From IMG/VR virus record IMGVR_UViG_3300008448_007227, positions 1-29,299 of that record: a stretch of DNA of 29,299 nucleotides; one strand, written 5' to 3'. Position numbers and translations under genes: made by a program. Below, piece by piece: positions 16,781 through 22,798 of the stretch (positions are counted from its first letter, which is position 1; each line of letters opens with the position of its first letter). The notes under the pieces were generated by a model, which saw nothing but the letters and a program-made list of their open reading frames with translations, was not told where the DNA came from and made no database searches. This DNA comes from a virus.

Positions 16781-18060
16781 AACAAATAAGCTTTATAACT
16801 AATACAGGACCTAACACATTAGAGTATACTAAACTGTTGTTAGAGTCTTTAAAAAATAATTTAGTTGGTAAAGAACATGAGATCATAGTCTTCGTAGATA
16901 AAGATACAGATGATACGTATGAATATCTTAAGAGTATTAAGAATGACTTCTATGATCTTAAAATAGTTACACACAAATTACAAGGACCCGTAGGCTATCA
17001 AAGAAACTCCAACTTACTTGTTGATATAGCTAAGCATGATATTGTAAGTTATCTCCAATCAGATATGGTTATAGGTCCTGATTATGATGTCAACATTCTA
17101 TCTCAACTAGAAGACAATTGTATATTATCTGCTACAAGAGTAGAACCACCATTACATGGATATTCAGACTACACTATAACGTACGATTTTGGAACAGATC
17201 CTACAGTATTTGATATGGATAAGTGGAATAACTATTCTAAGATAGTAAAAACAAGTCAAGCAGCAGAATACTTCTTTGCTCCTATAACATTCTATAAGAA
17301 GGTGTGGCAAAGTATCGGTGGTTATGATACCATATTTAGAAGATCAAGAGAGGATTCTGATTTTGTTCAAAGGTGTGTTCATGCAGGAATAAAAATGATA
17401 CAAACTTGGCAAGCTAATGTTTATCACTTTACTTGTATAAGTTCCAGAGGAAAGAATTGGTTTGATGAGAACAACCAAGAAGCAAAAGACAGGGTTGAGT
17501 TACAGAAGATAGCTGATGGAATAGAGATCAGAAGGTTCCTAAAGAAATGGGCTGGATTTAATCATGGTGAACAGAAGCTAAAAAAGATAGATATAGATCT
17601 TATAATAAAAGATGAGAAGCAATTAAACCCTCTGTTTATAGCACAGTTAGAAGTATATTCATCTAGAGTATGGTTAAAATCTCAAGAGTATGTAAACGTG
17701 ATGATGCAGACATTCAGCAACGAACAGGATCCAGCTAATGAACTTTTAGGATATACAAAAGAAGGGTGGGAGGAAGCCAAGCATCTATTTAGAACTACAG
17801 ATTTTCATAGTATCTATAATGTAGGTGAACCAATAGACTTCAATGTAAAGATAGAGGTTGACTTTACAAATGTAGATCCTAGCCAAGATCAATTCTTACA
17901 AAATGTAACTCGCTTGGGTGACATTCTGGATGGTGCAGAACCAGGAATATATGAATTAGGATGTGCAAAAATAGAGGTCAGAAACATTGTGGATTTAACC
18001 ATGGATCAAATAATTGTACAGAATCCATCATTTGATATGTCATTATTAACCATAGAGTAA
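16777..18060 (+). CDS. GT2 glycosyltransferase with unrecognised ~180-residue C-terminal domain
   Basis: The first ~230 residues are a GT2-type catalytic domain: 'ISFITNTGPNTLEYTKLLLESL' opening, 'SYLQSDMVIGPDYD' with the nucleotide-binding acidic site near Asp96, and 'RRSREDSDFVQRC' (about 190) with the catalytic-base ED. Residues about 250-427 form an extra region rich in acidic and amide residues with no motif I know. It is not membrane-spanning and could bind an acceptor or be a small beta-domain. As the last gene of the sugar operon, separated by 21 bases from the next gene, it may carry out the final attachment. The extension sets it apart from the six shorter transferases. Confidence 0.8.
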   Translation: MKQISFITNTGPNTLEYTKLLLESLKNNLVGKEHEIIVFVDKDTDDTYEYLKSIKNDFYDLKIVTHKLQGPVGYQRNSNLLVDIAKHDIVSYLQSDMVIGPDYDVNILSQLEDNCILSATRVEPPLHGYSDYTITYDFGTDPTVFDMDKWNNYSKIVKTSQAAEYFFAPITFYKKVWQSIGGYDTIFRRSREDSDFVQRCVHAGIKMIQTWQANVYHFTCISSRGKNWFDENNQEAKDRVELQKIADGIEIRRFLKKWAGFNHGEQKLKKIDIDLIIKDEKQLNPLFIAQLEVYSSRVWLKSQEYVNVMMQTFSNEQDPANELLGYTKEGWEEAKHLFRTTDFHSIYNVGEPIDFNVKIEVDFTNVDPSQDQFLQNVTRLGDILDGAEPGIYELGCAKIEVRNIVDLTMDQIIVQNPSFDMSLLTIE

Positions 18061-18081
18061 GATATTTATATATAAAAAGAT

Positions 18082-18396
18082 ATGGCAGAAGCTATTAGTC
18101 CTCTATTTGGTATAACTGTAGGAGGAAAGAAATATAAACTTAGATTTGATGTAAATGATAATCCCACTAAAAAGGGAGTAAAGATGCAGTTCATATTAGA
18201 TCAAGAGTTTGAAGATCCTAGAGATAAGCAAATGCTAGCTAATGAAATTAGTGTAGCTTTACAGAAAAGGCTTGGAGCTTCTGGAGTTATGGTTGACTAC
18301 GACGATCGTAATCCATATAAAAATGTAATAGGATTCATTGTACCTTTAAATTCAGTAGCAATGATGATTATTAAAGCCATGAAAGGAGGAGGATAA
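18082..18396 (+). CDS. Unrecognised small phage protein
   Basis: A 104-aa protein I cannot assign. The sequence suggests a mixed alpha/beta domain: 'FGITVGGKKYKLRFDVNDN' looks like paired strands, then an amphipathic helix around 'DKQMLANEISVALQKRLGASG', another strand ('VIGFIVPLNSVAMMIIKAM') and a glycine tail. The C-terminal stretch is hydrophobic but too short and interrupted to be a confident membrane helix. It follows the sugar operon after 21 bases that read AT-only for a dozen positions. Unlike the transferase genes it does not overlap its neighbours, so it may start a separate structural or DNA-handling group. Confidence 0.75.
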   Translation: MAEAISPLFGITVGGKKYKLRFDVNDNPTKKGVKMQFILDQEFEDPRDKQMLANEISVALQKRLGASGVMVDYDDRNPYKNVIGFIVPLNSVAMMIIKAMKGGG

Positions 18397-18414
18397 ACCA
18401 AACCTAAATTAGTT

Positions 18415-18774
18415 ATGAAAAGAAGAGTTGTGAGAGCCTTGTTTGACCAACCAGAATTACTTAGGTCAGAAGATATAGCCGAGTCTCAGATATTAAAAGA
18501 ACTTCTTAAGATACATGTTCCCAATTCCGTAGAGGACGCCATAATCAATGGCAAAATATATGCGTGTATATTTGAGATAAATGATTCTAACCATTACATA
18601 GAGATCCACAAGAACCACTGGATCCAGGCATTAGAGACTTGTTTACTTTGGTATGTTGAAGATGAGAACTATGAGATGTGCAATCACATAAAGAACATCA
18701 TACAATCTATTAAAGATAAGAGTAAGATCAGTAAAGTATCTATTAAAAAGAAAAAAGATGGAGAAGGACTTTAA
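18415..18774 (+). CDS. Unrecognised phage protein with lysine-rich tail
   Basis: A 119-aa protein of unknown function. It begins with a basic patch ('KRRVVRALF') and ends with a strongly basic stretch (about residues 98-115, including KKKKDGEG). The middle is acidic and aromatic ('ALETCLLWYVEDENYEMCNHI'). The basic ends could contact nucleic acid, but no known DNA-binding fold is visible. The start is preceded by GTT directly before ATG, the leader seen at many genes here. Its 3' end overlaps the next gene by 17 bases. Confidence 0.75.
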   Translation: MKRRVVRALFDQPELLRSEDIAESQILKELLKIHVPNSVEDAIINGKIYACIFEINDSNHYIEIHKNHWIQALETCLLWYVEDENYEMCNHIKNIIQSIKDKSKISKVSIKKKKDGEGL

Positions 18775-19165
18775 GCAAATACAGTTAGGAGTAGATTCGA
18801 TAATAGGTACTAAGACTATCATAAGGAGAAAGAAGAAGTCTACAGCAGACAAGAAGAGAGAACTGTTCTTCAACTTAATAAATGGTATTGATGAACTAAA
18901 TGTTAGACAGAATATCATGTATGGAGATCTTAGTTTAGACTTTGCAGACTACGATGAGAAGTTCTTTACTGTTATTGATATGCTGATATACATGCACTTT
19001 GGTAAACAGTGCACAGAACTCATAGGCTTTTATTTATATGAAAGAGTAAACGTAGATGGTACGATTAATCCGGTTATAGTGAATGATAATGAGGAAGTCA
19101 TATTAGAAACTCCATACGATCTATGGAATTTAATATGTAAAGTAAACCCGAAGATAGATGAGTAA
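18758..19165 (+). CDS. Unrecognised phage protein
   Basis: A 135-aa protein I do not recognise. Residues about 20-35 are very basic ('TIIRRKKKSTADKKREL'); the rest is a mostly helical acidic domain ending 'ETPYDLWNLICKVNPKIDE'. The ATG at 18758 lies within the previous gene, and the next gene starts 8 bases before its stop, so the three genes form a coupled run ending in the HNH-like gene. A scaffold or adaptor role in virion assembly or packaging would fit such a run but nothing in the sequence proves it. Confidence 0.72.
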   Translation: MEKDFKQIQLGVDSIIGTKTIIRRKKKSTADKKRELFFNLINGIDELNVRQNIMYGDLSLDFADYDEKFFTVIDMLIYMHFGKQCTELIGFYLYERVNVDGTINPVIVNDNEEVILETPYDLWNLICKVNPKIDE

Positions 19166-19913
19166 GCAATATAACTTTACTAAAGAGAAGATGGCCAGAG
19201 ATAAAAGGCCAGAAACTTGGTGGCATAGAGGACTTCAATTAACAGAAGCACAGTTAAGAGAAGCCATGGCAAATACACGTAGTAATAAAGAAGCCGCAAG
19301 ATGGCTTGGCATTACAGACATAACATACAAGAAGTATGCAAAGAATACTTTTGATGAAGCAACAGGAAAAAGCCTGTTCGAACTTCATTTGAACCAGTCA
19401 GGAAAAGGTATGCCAAAAAACTGGGCTGGTGGTAAATGGAAAAAGAATCTAGATGAAATGCTAATCGAGAATCAACCTATCAATTCTAAAAAGATATTAA
19501 GGTTGAAAGAACTACTCATGACAGATGGTAGACTTGGATTTAAGTGTTCTGCTTGTGGTTATTGTGAGAAGAGATTAACTGATATGAAAGCTCCTTTGTT
19601 ACTTAACTTTAAGAACGGTAAGAAGAGTGACTGGAGAATAGAGAACTTACAATGGCTTTGTTACAATTGTTATTTCCTTTTTATAGGCAATCCTTTCACT
19701 AACAAGATGTTAGAGAAGATAGAGACAATGCCATTTGAAACACCAGAGATAAAAGAAGAAGTACAAGAGCTTTATCAACTCGATGAATTCTATTATGATC
19801 ATCTAAAGAAGCTAGGTTTAGATGGACAAGGAGATCTATTATTCAAAGAAGAGGATCTCATAGACTACAAAGATCCAGACGATGGATCAGAATTCATTGA
19901 TATTCGTAAGTAA
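19158..19913 (+). CDS. Helix-turn-helix plus degenerate HNH zinc-finger protein
   Basis: A 251-aa probable DNA-binding protein. Residues about 29-62 ('LTEAQLREAMANTRSNKEAARWLGI' region) read as a helix-turn-helix of the kind that senses repeated DNA sites. Residues about 128-175 have the layout of an HNH nuclease: CxxC (130, 133), a central strand, 'RIENLQWLC', and a second CxxC (168, 171). However, the catalytic His positions read 'LLLNFKNG' and 'CYNCYF', so both histidines seem lost while the zinc-binding cysteines remain. A structural, non-cleaving role is therefore likely. It is the last gene before the first regulatory cassette. Confidence 0.75.
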   Translation: MSKQYNFTKEKMARDKRPETWWHRGLQLTEAQLREAMANTRSNKEAARWLGITDITYKKYAKNTFDEATGKSLFELHLNQSGKGMPKNWAGGKWKKNLDEMLIENQPINSKKILRLKELLMTDGRLGFKCSACGYCEKRLTDMKAPLLLNFKNGKKSDWRIENLQWLCYNCYFLFIGNPFTNKMLEKIETMPFETPEIKEEVQELYQLDEFYYDHLKKLGLDGQGDLLFKEEDLIDYKDPDDGSEFIDIRK

Positions 19914-19939
19914 CTTATTGGTTTTCAATCACTTATGCA

Positions 19940-19964
19940 TAACTAATTGATAATCAATCAGTTA
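19940..19964. repeat. Palindrome I, cassette 1
   Basis: Inverted repeat of 12-base arms (TAACTAATTGAT and ATCAATCAGTTA) around one central A, with a single mismatch at arm position 6. It begins 26 bases after the preceding stop. The identical 25 bases recur at 21724 and 25618. Dyad symmetry and exact copies suggest a protein-binding site. It could fold as a weak AT-rich hairpin, but the copy at 21724 directly follows a good terminator, so a terminator role is not needed there. Confidence 0.9.
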
Positions 19965-20001
19965 GGGATTTTAATTATTTTTTAGCGTTTTACAAAGATC
20001 T

Positions 20002-20016
20002 TTGAAGAATATTCAA
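20002..20016. promoter_or_regulatory. Palindrome II, cassette 1 (operator candidate)
   Basis: TTGAAGA-A-TATTCAA, an imperfect copy (one mismatch) of the perfect 7+1+7 palindrome at 25683. Its first base is exactly 94 bases upstream of the promoter's TA, as in the other two cassettes. The fixed distance suggests an activator or repressor site tied to the promoter. An A/T tract (20029-20061) lies between it and the promoter and is also conserved. Confidence 0.65.
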
Positions 20017-20079
20017 TGAATCCTAGACTTTACTAAATGAAACAAAAAGTTTAAAAAAAGTTTAGAAAAAAGTGCACCG

Positions 20080-20104
20080 GTTAAAAAATATGTCTTAATT
20101 TTAC
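20080..20104 (+). promoter_or_regulatory. Promoter of block 1 (cassette 1)
   Basis: GTTAAAAAA begins 16 bases upstream of TAATTTTAC, which fits the Bacteroidota -7 form TAnnTTTG with A for G. A GTGC at 20072-20075 lies 20 bases before the TA in all three cassettes. Transcription would start close to 20106-20112, giving a very short leader before the ATG at 20122. The following 25 bases, including the ATG and two further codons, are identical in cassette 2. Confidence 0.65.
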
Positions 20105-20121
20105 TATGTAACAAATCAATA

Positions 20122-20535
20122 ATGAATATGAGCATCATCATCAACACCCTCAGTATCAGTACTTCAAATTTTATTCAAGGTCGTAAAGGAACGTACAGGG
20201 CGATAGTAAAATGTCCTGCTGGCTTTTATACTGTTTCGACTCTTAGAACTGACTATGAAGGATTTAAGCCTTCCGATATCCTTACCTTCTTTAAGGCAGG
20301 CGGACTTGCTACTATTGAGTTCAAGGCTGACGAATCTACGTATGATACTTGGCTTACTGTATTTGCAATGAAAGGTAAGAAGTGTGTTACTATTGATCAA
20401 GACATTATGAAGGACTTGACTGTGGGTATCATCAATCAATATTGGGTAGATACCAACCTCTACTCTCAAATGCAATATGCTATAGTGAATGCTAAGACAT
20501 GGGTTGATAAGGCATTCATACAGAACGCAGCCTAA
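20122..20535 (+). CDS. Unrecognised phage protein, first gene of block 1
   Basis: A 137-aa protein of unknown function. The sequence looks beta-rich in the first half ('IINTLSISTSNFIQGRKGTY', 'AIVKCPAGFYTV') followed by an alpha/beta part. It contains two cysteines and no metal or nucleotide motif. As the first gene behind a strong-looking promoter it should be made in quantity. Its G+C content is visibly higher than that of the sugar operon. The ATG at 20122 is chosen because the same leader-plus-ATG occurs at 21908; an ATG six bases on (20128) is the alternative. Confidence 0.8.
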   Translation: MNMSIIINTLSISTSNFIQGRKGTYRAIVKCPAGFYTVSTLRTDYEGFKPSDILTFFKAGGLATIEFKADESTYDTWLTVFAMKGKKCVTIDQDIMKDLTVGIINQYWVDTNLYSQMQYAIVNAKTWVDKAFIQNAA

Positions 20536-20561
20536 TTATCTAACCAATCAAAATAAAAGTT

Positions 20562-20756
20562 ATGTCATACACAAAAAGAGAACTAGAAAATTTAGAGACA
20601 ATAGAACAAGCGTGGGATGGTGATGAACTCAAGATCGAAGAAGAAGGATACAAAGTATGGCTCACTCACAGAGACAACAGAGCTTACAATGGAGACTACA
20701 CTATTGAGACTTTGGTAGACGGTAGATGGGAACAAGAAAATTGTATATTTGAATAA
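20562..20756 (+). CDS. Unrecognised small acidic protein
   Basis: A 64-aa acidic protein with three Trp and little else to go on. The leader 'AAAATAAAAGTT' directly before ATG is the repeated start signal of these blocks and supports a real gene. It sits 26 bases after the first gene of the block and 14 before the next, so all are probably co-transcribed. I cannot assign a function. Confidence 0.75.
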   Translation: MSYTKRELENLETIEQAWDGDELKIEEEGYKVWLTHRDNRAYNGDYTIETLVDGRWEQENCIFE

Positions 20757-20770
20757 ATAAAAAATAAGTT

Positions 20771-21022
20771 ATGAAAGCTTATCAAGTATTTAGAGGAGAT
20801 CACGACAAACACGGTCGTCAACGTTTCGACTTAGTAGCTACATACTTAGACAGACAACGTGCAATAGATCATGCGGAGAAAATAGCTCAGGAAACTCCAT
20901 TGCATGGTGACGTTTTAGAATTTGACGGATGGTGGGCAGAAGGAAAATACTGCAGTTGGAGTGCTGTAGGGTGGGAGAGAATGACCTTAGCTCAATTTGA
21001 AGAGATCGAAATTACAGAATAA
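20771..21022 (+). CDS. Unrecognised small protein
   Basis: An 83-aa protein with a regular alpha/beta look: 'AYQVFRGDHDKHGRQRFDLVATYLDRQRAIDHAEKIAQET' reads as strand, charged loop, strand, helix, followed by a Trp-rich part ('FDGWWAEGKYCSWSAVGW'). The strand-helix layout resembles small phage and plasmid proteins that often follow early promoters, but I recognise no family. The start has the AAAAATAAGTT leader before ATG. Confidence 0.75.
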   Translation: MKAYQVFRGDHDKHGRQRFDLVATYLDRQRAIDHAEKIAQETPLHGDVLEFDGWWAEGKYCSWSAVGWERMTLAQFEEIEITE

Positions 21023-21032
21023 AAAATAAGTT

Positions 21033-21230
21033 ATGAATAAGAAAGAATTAGAAAGGATCATTAGTCTAAGTCAAAAACAGTACATGAAAGAAAATCCAAA
21101 CTATGAACTCATGTTCCCAGAGGGATGGGATGATGATAGTAAGTGGCCAAGATTCGAGTATGACTACGACTCCTTTAGAAAGACCCAGATTGAGATCGAT
21201 GACTACATGGAGCGTATGGCCGGTTGTTGA
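21033..21230 (+). CDS. Unrecognised small acidic protein, last gene of block 1
   Basis: A 65-aa acidic protein, mostly charged, with 'PEGWDDDSKWPRFEYDYDSF' in the centre and no known motif. The leader AAAAAATAAGTT precedes the ATG, as for its neighbours. Its stop lies only seven bases before the tRNA-like element, so the RNA element would be part of the same transcript and would need processing from it. Confidence 0.75.
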   Translation: MNKKELERIISLSQKQYMKENPNYELMFPEGWDDDSKWPRFEYDYDSFRKTQIEIDDYMERMAGC

Positions 21231-21237
21231 TCAAAAT

Positions 21238-21314
21238 AGTCAGGTGAGCGTAATGCGGGACGGTCCCAAATCTCTTAATGAGTTGCTTATCCGGTTCGAG
21301 TCCGGCCCTGACTA
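21238..21314 (+). tRNA. tRNA-like element (intact acceptor and T arm, degenerate D arm)
   Basis: Seventy-seven bases with tRNA geometry. The acceptor stem AGTCAGG/CCTGACT pairs 7 of 7 with discriminator A. The T arm is CCGG-TTCGAGT-CCGG, with one mismatched pair at its base, and the variable loop is 5 bases (GCTTA). The anticodon arm, placed by standard numbering, pairs 4 of 5 (AATC-type arm with an A-G mismatch) around the loop TCTTAAT, giving a nominal UUA anticodon but C instead of U at position 33. No canonical D stem forms; instead GGGA-CGG-TCCC can make a small hairpin. CCA is not encoded. This could be a decayed tRNA, a divergent phage tRNA or a processing signal; decoding ability is doubtful. 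Confidence 0.5.
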
Positions 21315-21365
21315 CAAAAAACAAAATAAAAAAAAGTGTTCCACTATAAAAATCAATATATATAG

Positions 21366-21390
21366 GTTCACAAAAAAGTCTTACATTTAT
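21366..21390 (+). promoter_or_regulatory. Promoter of the single-gene HTH unit
   Basis: GTTCACAAAAAA begins 16 bases before TACATTTAT, the same spacing and elements as in the three cassette promoters (GTT-A-rich, then TAnnTTTA). Unlike those, it has no GTGC 20 bases upstream of the TA, and neither palindrome is present. It would transcribe only the HTH gene, which has its own terminator. Confidence 0.55.
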
Positions 21391-21423
21391 CATATATTAA
21401 AAACAAAACAAAAACAAGCAGTT

Positions 21424-21669
21424 ATGCAAACAACAAACCGCCCAAGTAGCTACACTAAGCTTAGCTACATCCAGAAAGTTAGCCGTGTTAACCGTAAGCT
21501 CCGCACTGGAGACATTACTAAAGTTGCAGAAAACACTGGCTTTAGTCCTAACTACACCTCCGAGGTTCTCTCAGGTAAGTACTTCAACGATCGTATCGTT
21601 AATGAAGCTTATGACATGACAAGGGGTCGTATCGCGAACCCAGTTAAGTTGTCCAGTTTGGAAGCTTAA
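21424..21669 (+). CDS. Small helix-turn-helix protein (possible phage regulator)
   Basis: An 81-aa basic protein, read from ATG 21424 behind the GTT leader rather than from the far upstream ATG at 21103, which would run through the tRNA-like element. Residues about 29-60 ('DITKVAENTGFSPNYTSEVL' and the following 'GKYFNDRIVNEAY') fit an XRE/lambda-repressor-like helix-turn-helix: helix, Ala-x-x-x-Gly turn, recognition helix. It has a private promoter and a strong terminator, so its supply is independent of the flanking blocks. The repeated palindromes nearby are obvious candidate targets, but that is inference. A nucleoid-type DNA-binding protein is the alternative. Confidence 0.8.
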   Translation: MQTTNRPSSYTKLSYIQKVSRVNRKLRTGDITKVAENTGFSPNYTSEVLSGKYFNDRIVNEAYDMTRGRIANPVKLSSLEA

Positions 21670-21691
21670 TCTATCGCTTATTGATTGTTAC

Positions 21692-21722
21692 GGCCTGGGA
21701 TTCTCTATCCTGGGCCTTTTTT
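21692..21722 (+). terminator. Rho-independent terminator after the HTH gene
   Basis: A 10-bp stem, GGCCTGGGAT against ATCCTGGGCC with two G-U pairs, a 5-base loop (TCTCT), then six T residues. It is the only GC-rich hairpin with a T-run in the window. It ends one base before palindrome I of cassette 2, so it insulates block 2 from the HTH unit. Confidence 0.9.
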
Positions 21723-21723
21723 A

Positions 21724-21748
21724 TAACTAATTGATAATCAATCAGTTA
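21724..21748. repeat. Palindrome I, cassette 2
   Basis: Exact copy of the 25-base palindrome at 19940. It starts immediately after the T-run of the terminator. Here a terminator function would be redundant, which favours a binding-site role. Confidence 0.9.
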
Positions 21749-21787
21749 TGATTTTACTAAATAATCTTTAATCCGGTCCAAGATATA

Positions 21788-21802
21788 TTGAAGAATCTTC
21801 AG
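21788..21802. promoter_or_regulatory. Palindrome II, cassette 2 (operator candidate)
   Basis: TTGAAGA-A-TCTTCAG: arms of the perfect palindrome at 25683 with one end mismatch. It starts 94 bases upstream of the promoter TA and 64 bases after the start of palindrome I. ATTTTACTAAAT occurs twice in this copy (21751 and 21813), flanking palindrome II. Confidence 0.65.
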
Positions 21803-21865
21803 AGTTTTGTATATTTTACTAAATGAAACAAAAAGTTTAAAAAAAGTCTGCAGAAATGTGCTCCA

Positions 21866-21890
21866 GTTCAAAAATGTGTTGTATATTTAC
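21866..21890 (+). promoter_or_regulatory. Promoter of block 2 (cassette 2)
   Basis: GTTCAAAAA starts 16 bases before TATATTTAC; GTGC at 21858-21861 lies 20 bases before the TA. The leader that follows (21892-21916) is base-for-base the same as in cassette 1, through the ATG and into the coding sequence. It drives the block from 21908 onward. Confidence 0.7.
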
Positions 21891-21907
21891 AATGTAACAA
21901 ATCAATA

Positions 21908-22285
21908 ATGAATATGGACATCAAGATCACGGTTATCAACCACTTTACCAGGAAAACAATCATCGACAGTGTAGCTACTGTCCCTAATGATTGGTCAGTT
22001 GTAGAAGCCAACCACAAGGCTTTCTCTGAAATGCATCCCGATTGTTATGTCAATTTCGTATGTGAAGAGACTAGGTCTTACATTTGCTCTCAGCCGTACA
22101 ATGAGTTACAGGATGAGCGTGCTTACGACGAGGGTCGTATGACATGGGAACAGTATTGTGACAAGTGGTACAAAGGTGCCCTGTCCGGTTGTAATGAGGA
22201 CGACATGCCTGACTATGAGATCGAGCGTCAGATTGATGAGATCCGTGAGGCTGAGTGGAACGCTATGGACTCTATTTGTTATTAA
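21908..22285 (+). CDS. Unrecognised protein, paralogue of the gene at 27173
   Basis: A 125-aa acidic protein of unknown function, first gene of block 2. It aligns by eye with the protein at 27173: 'FTRKTIIDSV' with 'FTKKKVTKII', 'HKAFSEMHPDCYVNF' with 'HSKNNPNCSVVV', 'PYNELQDERAYDEGRMTWEQYCDKWYKGALS' with 'PYNMTLDQVRVEDEDYPTMTMDQF' followed by 'TKKWYGKIS'. The shared part is an N-terminal beta-strand pair, a PYN turn and a KWY helix; the C-terminal acidic tail ('EIERQIDEIREAEW') differs. Codons are unusually GC-rich for the window (29 G+C in the 60 bases from 22141). Confidence 0.82.
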   Translation: MNMDIKITVINHFTRKTIIDSVATVPNDWSVVEANHKAFSEMHPDCYVNFVCEETRSYICSQPYNELQDERAYDEGRMTWEQYCDKWYKGALSGCNEDDMPDYEIERQIDEIREAEWNAMDSICY

Positions 22286-22304
22286 TTAATTCAAAATAAA
22301 GGTT

Positions 22305-22793
22305 ATGAATAAAATAGTAATAGATCTCACAGACGTATCAATTTCAGAAATGGTAAAGTCCCAAGGAGACTTTAATCGATCTGATAAAGAGAACAACGAT
22401 TGTACAGTACTAGCCATGTCTGCGTCATTTGGAATTTCGTATGACAAAGCAAATGAGTATTTCAAAAAGAACCTTGATCGTGTAGAAGGTAAAGGAGTCA
22501 GGTTGACAAAACTCAGATCTCATTTTGACACAGTAGAACAGGTTAGGATAGGCGACGTTACAAAGTCTGTACGTCCTGTAGATACTAAGAACGCTTATGT
22601 CTATAAGAGGACAGGCAAAGTCAACTACTGCAGAATGAACCTGAATTCATTCATAAAGAAATATCCTAAAGGATCATACTACATGGTCGCAGGTTCACAT
22701 GCCTTCGTCATCAAAGACGGAAAGGTTATCGACCACGACTATATGAAAAGTAAAATGAATCGAGTAGTTAAAAACGCATGGCAAATAAAATAA
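22305..22793 (+). CDS. Papain-like (C39-type) cysteine-peptidase-fold protein
   Basis: A 162-aa protein with the order of residues expected for a small papain-fold peptidase. An N-terminal 'NNDCTVLAMSASFGISYDKA' (Cys33 at the start of a helix) is followed by a central variable part, then 'GSYYMVAGSHAFVIKDGKVIDHD' (His132 on a strand, Asp144 possible third residue). The same Cys-helix and H-A-x-V-x-DG-x-x-x-D pattern occurs in peptidase C39-like proteins and in many phage proteins annotated as hypothetical. Activity is not proven. It may cleave a host or phage protein soon after infection, or act as a deamidase or amidase. The start has the AAAATAAAGGTT leader. Confidence 0.68.
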   Translation: MNKIVIDLTDVSISEMVKSQGDFNRSDKENNDCTVLAMSASFGISYDKANEYFKKNLDRVEGKGVRLTKLRSHFDTVEQVRIGDVTKSVRPVDTKNAYVYKRTGKVNYCRMNLNSFIKKYPKGSYYMVAGSHAFVIKDGKVIDHDYMKSKMNRVVKNAWQIK

Positions 22794-22798
22794 AAGTT

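Noticed and set aside
18061-18081. T4-late-promoter-like TATTTATA before the gene at 18082
   Set aside because: The match is to the reverse complement of TATAAATA in an AT-only stretch, and no similar site precedes other genes; chance is more likely.
19940-19964. Palindrome I as a Rho-independent terminator
   Set aside because: It is AT-rich, has no regular T-run after it in copies 2 and 3, and copy 2 directly follows a genuine terminator.
21238-21314. Calling the element a functional lysine tRNA because it contains CTCTTAA
   Set aside because: That loop would leave an anticodon stem with no pairs; the standard layout places the loop one step later and gives UUA instead.
21103-21669. A 188-aa reading from ATG 21103
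   Set aside because: Its first 107 codons run through another gene and the tRNA-like element; the conserved HTH part begins at ATG 21424 behind its own promoter and GTT leader.
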